Assembly (NCBI GenBank): GCA_029961075.1
Contig: JASBVL010000013.1
Coordinates: 1 to 42,389 of the forward strand
Direction: 5' to 3'
DNA from: Sphaerobacter sp.
GTDB taxonomy: Bacteria > Chloroflexota > Chloroflexia > Thermomicrobiales > Thermomicrobiaceae
Length of the DNA stretch: 42,389 bases
Position 1 is the stretch's first letter, and every line of letters starts with the position of its first letter. Under the pieces are notes generated by a model. The model was given only the letters and a program-made list of their open reading frames with translations. It did not search any database and had not been told where the DNA came from. Position numbers and translations under genes: made by a program. Below, in pieces: positions 42,008 to 42,389 of this stretch.

Positions 42008-42120
42008 GGAGCGCCGGCGTCGCACGGAGCCTTGCCGGCTACCGTACCGCCGCCGCGCTCGCTGCGAGCCGTTTGCCCTCCGCACCTCCGCGCGGTGACG
42101 ATATCCGGTAGGGGAGGGCC
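42008..42120 (+). repeat. 113-bp intergenic repeat, copy 3
   Basis: Nearly identical to copy 2 over its full length, including the middle block cgccgcgctcgctgcgagcc and the gccctccgcacctccgcgcg stretch. It ends in atccggtaggggagggcc like copy 1. Confidence 0.85.
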
Positions 42121-42358
42121 TGGTGCCGAACGGAGTCTCCCGCGCGTGGAGCGCCGGCCGAGGGCAACAGGGGGCGTCCCGGTGCGCCCGCGGGAGGGCA
42201 CAAGGCCCTCCCCTACCGACCACCACCCGCCCGTTCTCCGGTAGGGGCGGGGCTGGTCCCCGCCCGTGGTGGCAGTGCCATCCCGCCGTAGACCACGCAT
42301 CGCCGGGCGGGGCTCCGTCCGACGCCGCCGGGCCATGCCGACCCGCCCCCTTCCGTCC

Positions 42359-42384
42359 CCCCTCTCCCAAAGTTGGGAGAGGGG
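42359..42384. terminator. 12-bp perfect stem hairpin at window end
   Basis: cccctctcccaa (42359-42370), ag, then the exact complement (42373-42384). Same module as at 10860-10885. It may terminate transcription that approaches from the right of the window. Confidence 0.45.
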
Positions 42385-42389
42385 TCGGG

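Larger units (their letters stand above)
41846..42389. other. 544-bp gene-free end of the window, dense in repeats
   Basis: No real gene is seen. Contents are a full repeat copy (42008-42120), a reverse module ggagggcacaaggccctcccc (about 42194-42214), a ccggtaggggcggggctggt-ccccgcccg palindrome (42239-42267), and a 12-bp stem hairpin at 42359-42384. Several arms are mutually complementary, so longer folded structures are possible. Confidence 0.6.

Overview
The window is very GC-rich DNA (almost every codon ends in G or C) with GTG and TTG starts, strong GGAGG-type ribosome binding sites and many G/C-rich palindromic repeats between genes. Gene content (rpmH-rnpA-yidD-yidC-jag-mnmE block, small laccase-like copper oxidase, copper nitrite reductase, FPETGH-repeat subtilase) and intergenic 'tgcgtgatgcgt'-type repeats suggest a member of the Chloroflexota, most likely a Thermomicrobia/Sphaerobacter-like thermophile. 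This placement is an inference from content, not a database result.

Layout, left to right. (1) 1-2721: two GT4 glycosyltransferases (the first cut by the window edge) and a flavin reductase-like protein in one operon. (2) 2875-5304, minus strand: a possible 34-aa leader peptide, a membrane-anchored copper nitrite reductase (NirK) with every copper and catalytic residue present, and a Tat-exported two-domain multicopper oxidase. (3) 5759-7868, minus: a GAF-containing histidine kinase and its NarL-type response regulator, divergent from (4) 8135-10797: a Rieske oxygenase alpha subunit and a DAO-family flavoprotein. (5) 10959-15323, minus: one large protein that joins an iron-staple RecB/Cas4-like nuclease, a degenerate RNase H-like domain and an SF1 helicase. 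(6) 16039-19405: alpha/beta hydrolase, DoxX, and a DrrAB-type ABC exporter. (7) 19484-21483: three small orphan genes and a membrane-anchored J-domain protein. (8) 21703-22932: a second DAO flavoprotein.

(9) 22941-28036, minus: the conserved rpmH-rnpA-yidD-yidC-jag-mnmE block, driven by a perfect consensus promoter at 28125-28154 and carrying an extra PfkB-family kinase between jag and mnmE. dnaA is not beside rpmH. (10) 28206-31781: secreted subtilase with two C-terminal repeats, and an MFS exporter. (11) 31912-33103: a decayed insertion sequence with 16-bp inverted ends that has split a palindromic intergenic repeat. (12) 33270-41845: M20 amidohydrolase (AllC/HyuC type), MMPL transporter, DadA-like dehydrogenase, monomeric sarcosine oxidase-like enzyme, MpaB/DUF2236 protein and an M55 D-aminopeptidase. 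Together these look like accessory metabolism of D-, N-methyl- or N-carbamoyl-amino acids.

The intergenic spaces carry a structured repeat family: a 112-113 bp unit in three copies (5581, 40726, 42008) plus a partial inverted copy (15926), a 'ccggtaggggagggcc' hairpin module, a 'ctctcccaa' hairpin module and long perfect palindromes. No tRNA, rRNA, CRISPR array or prophage was seen.
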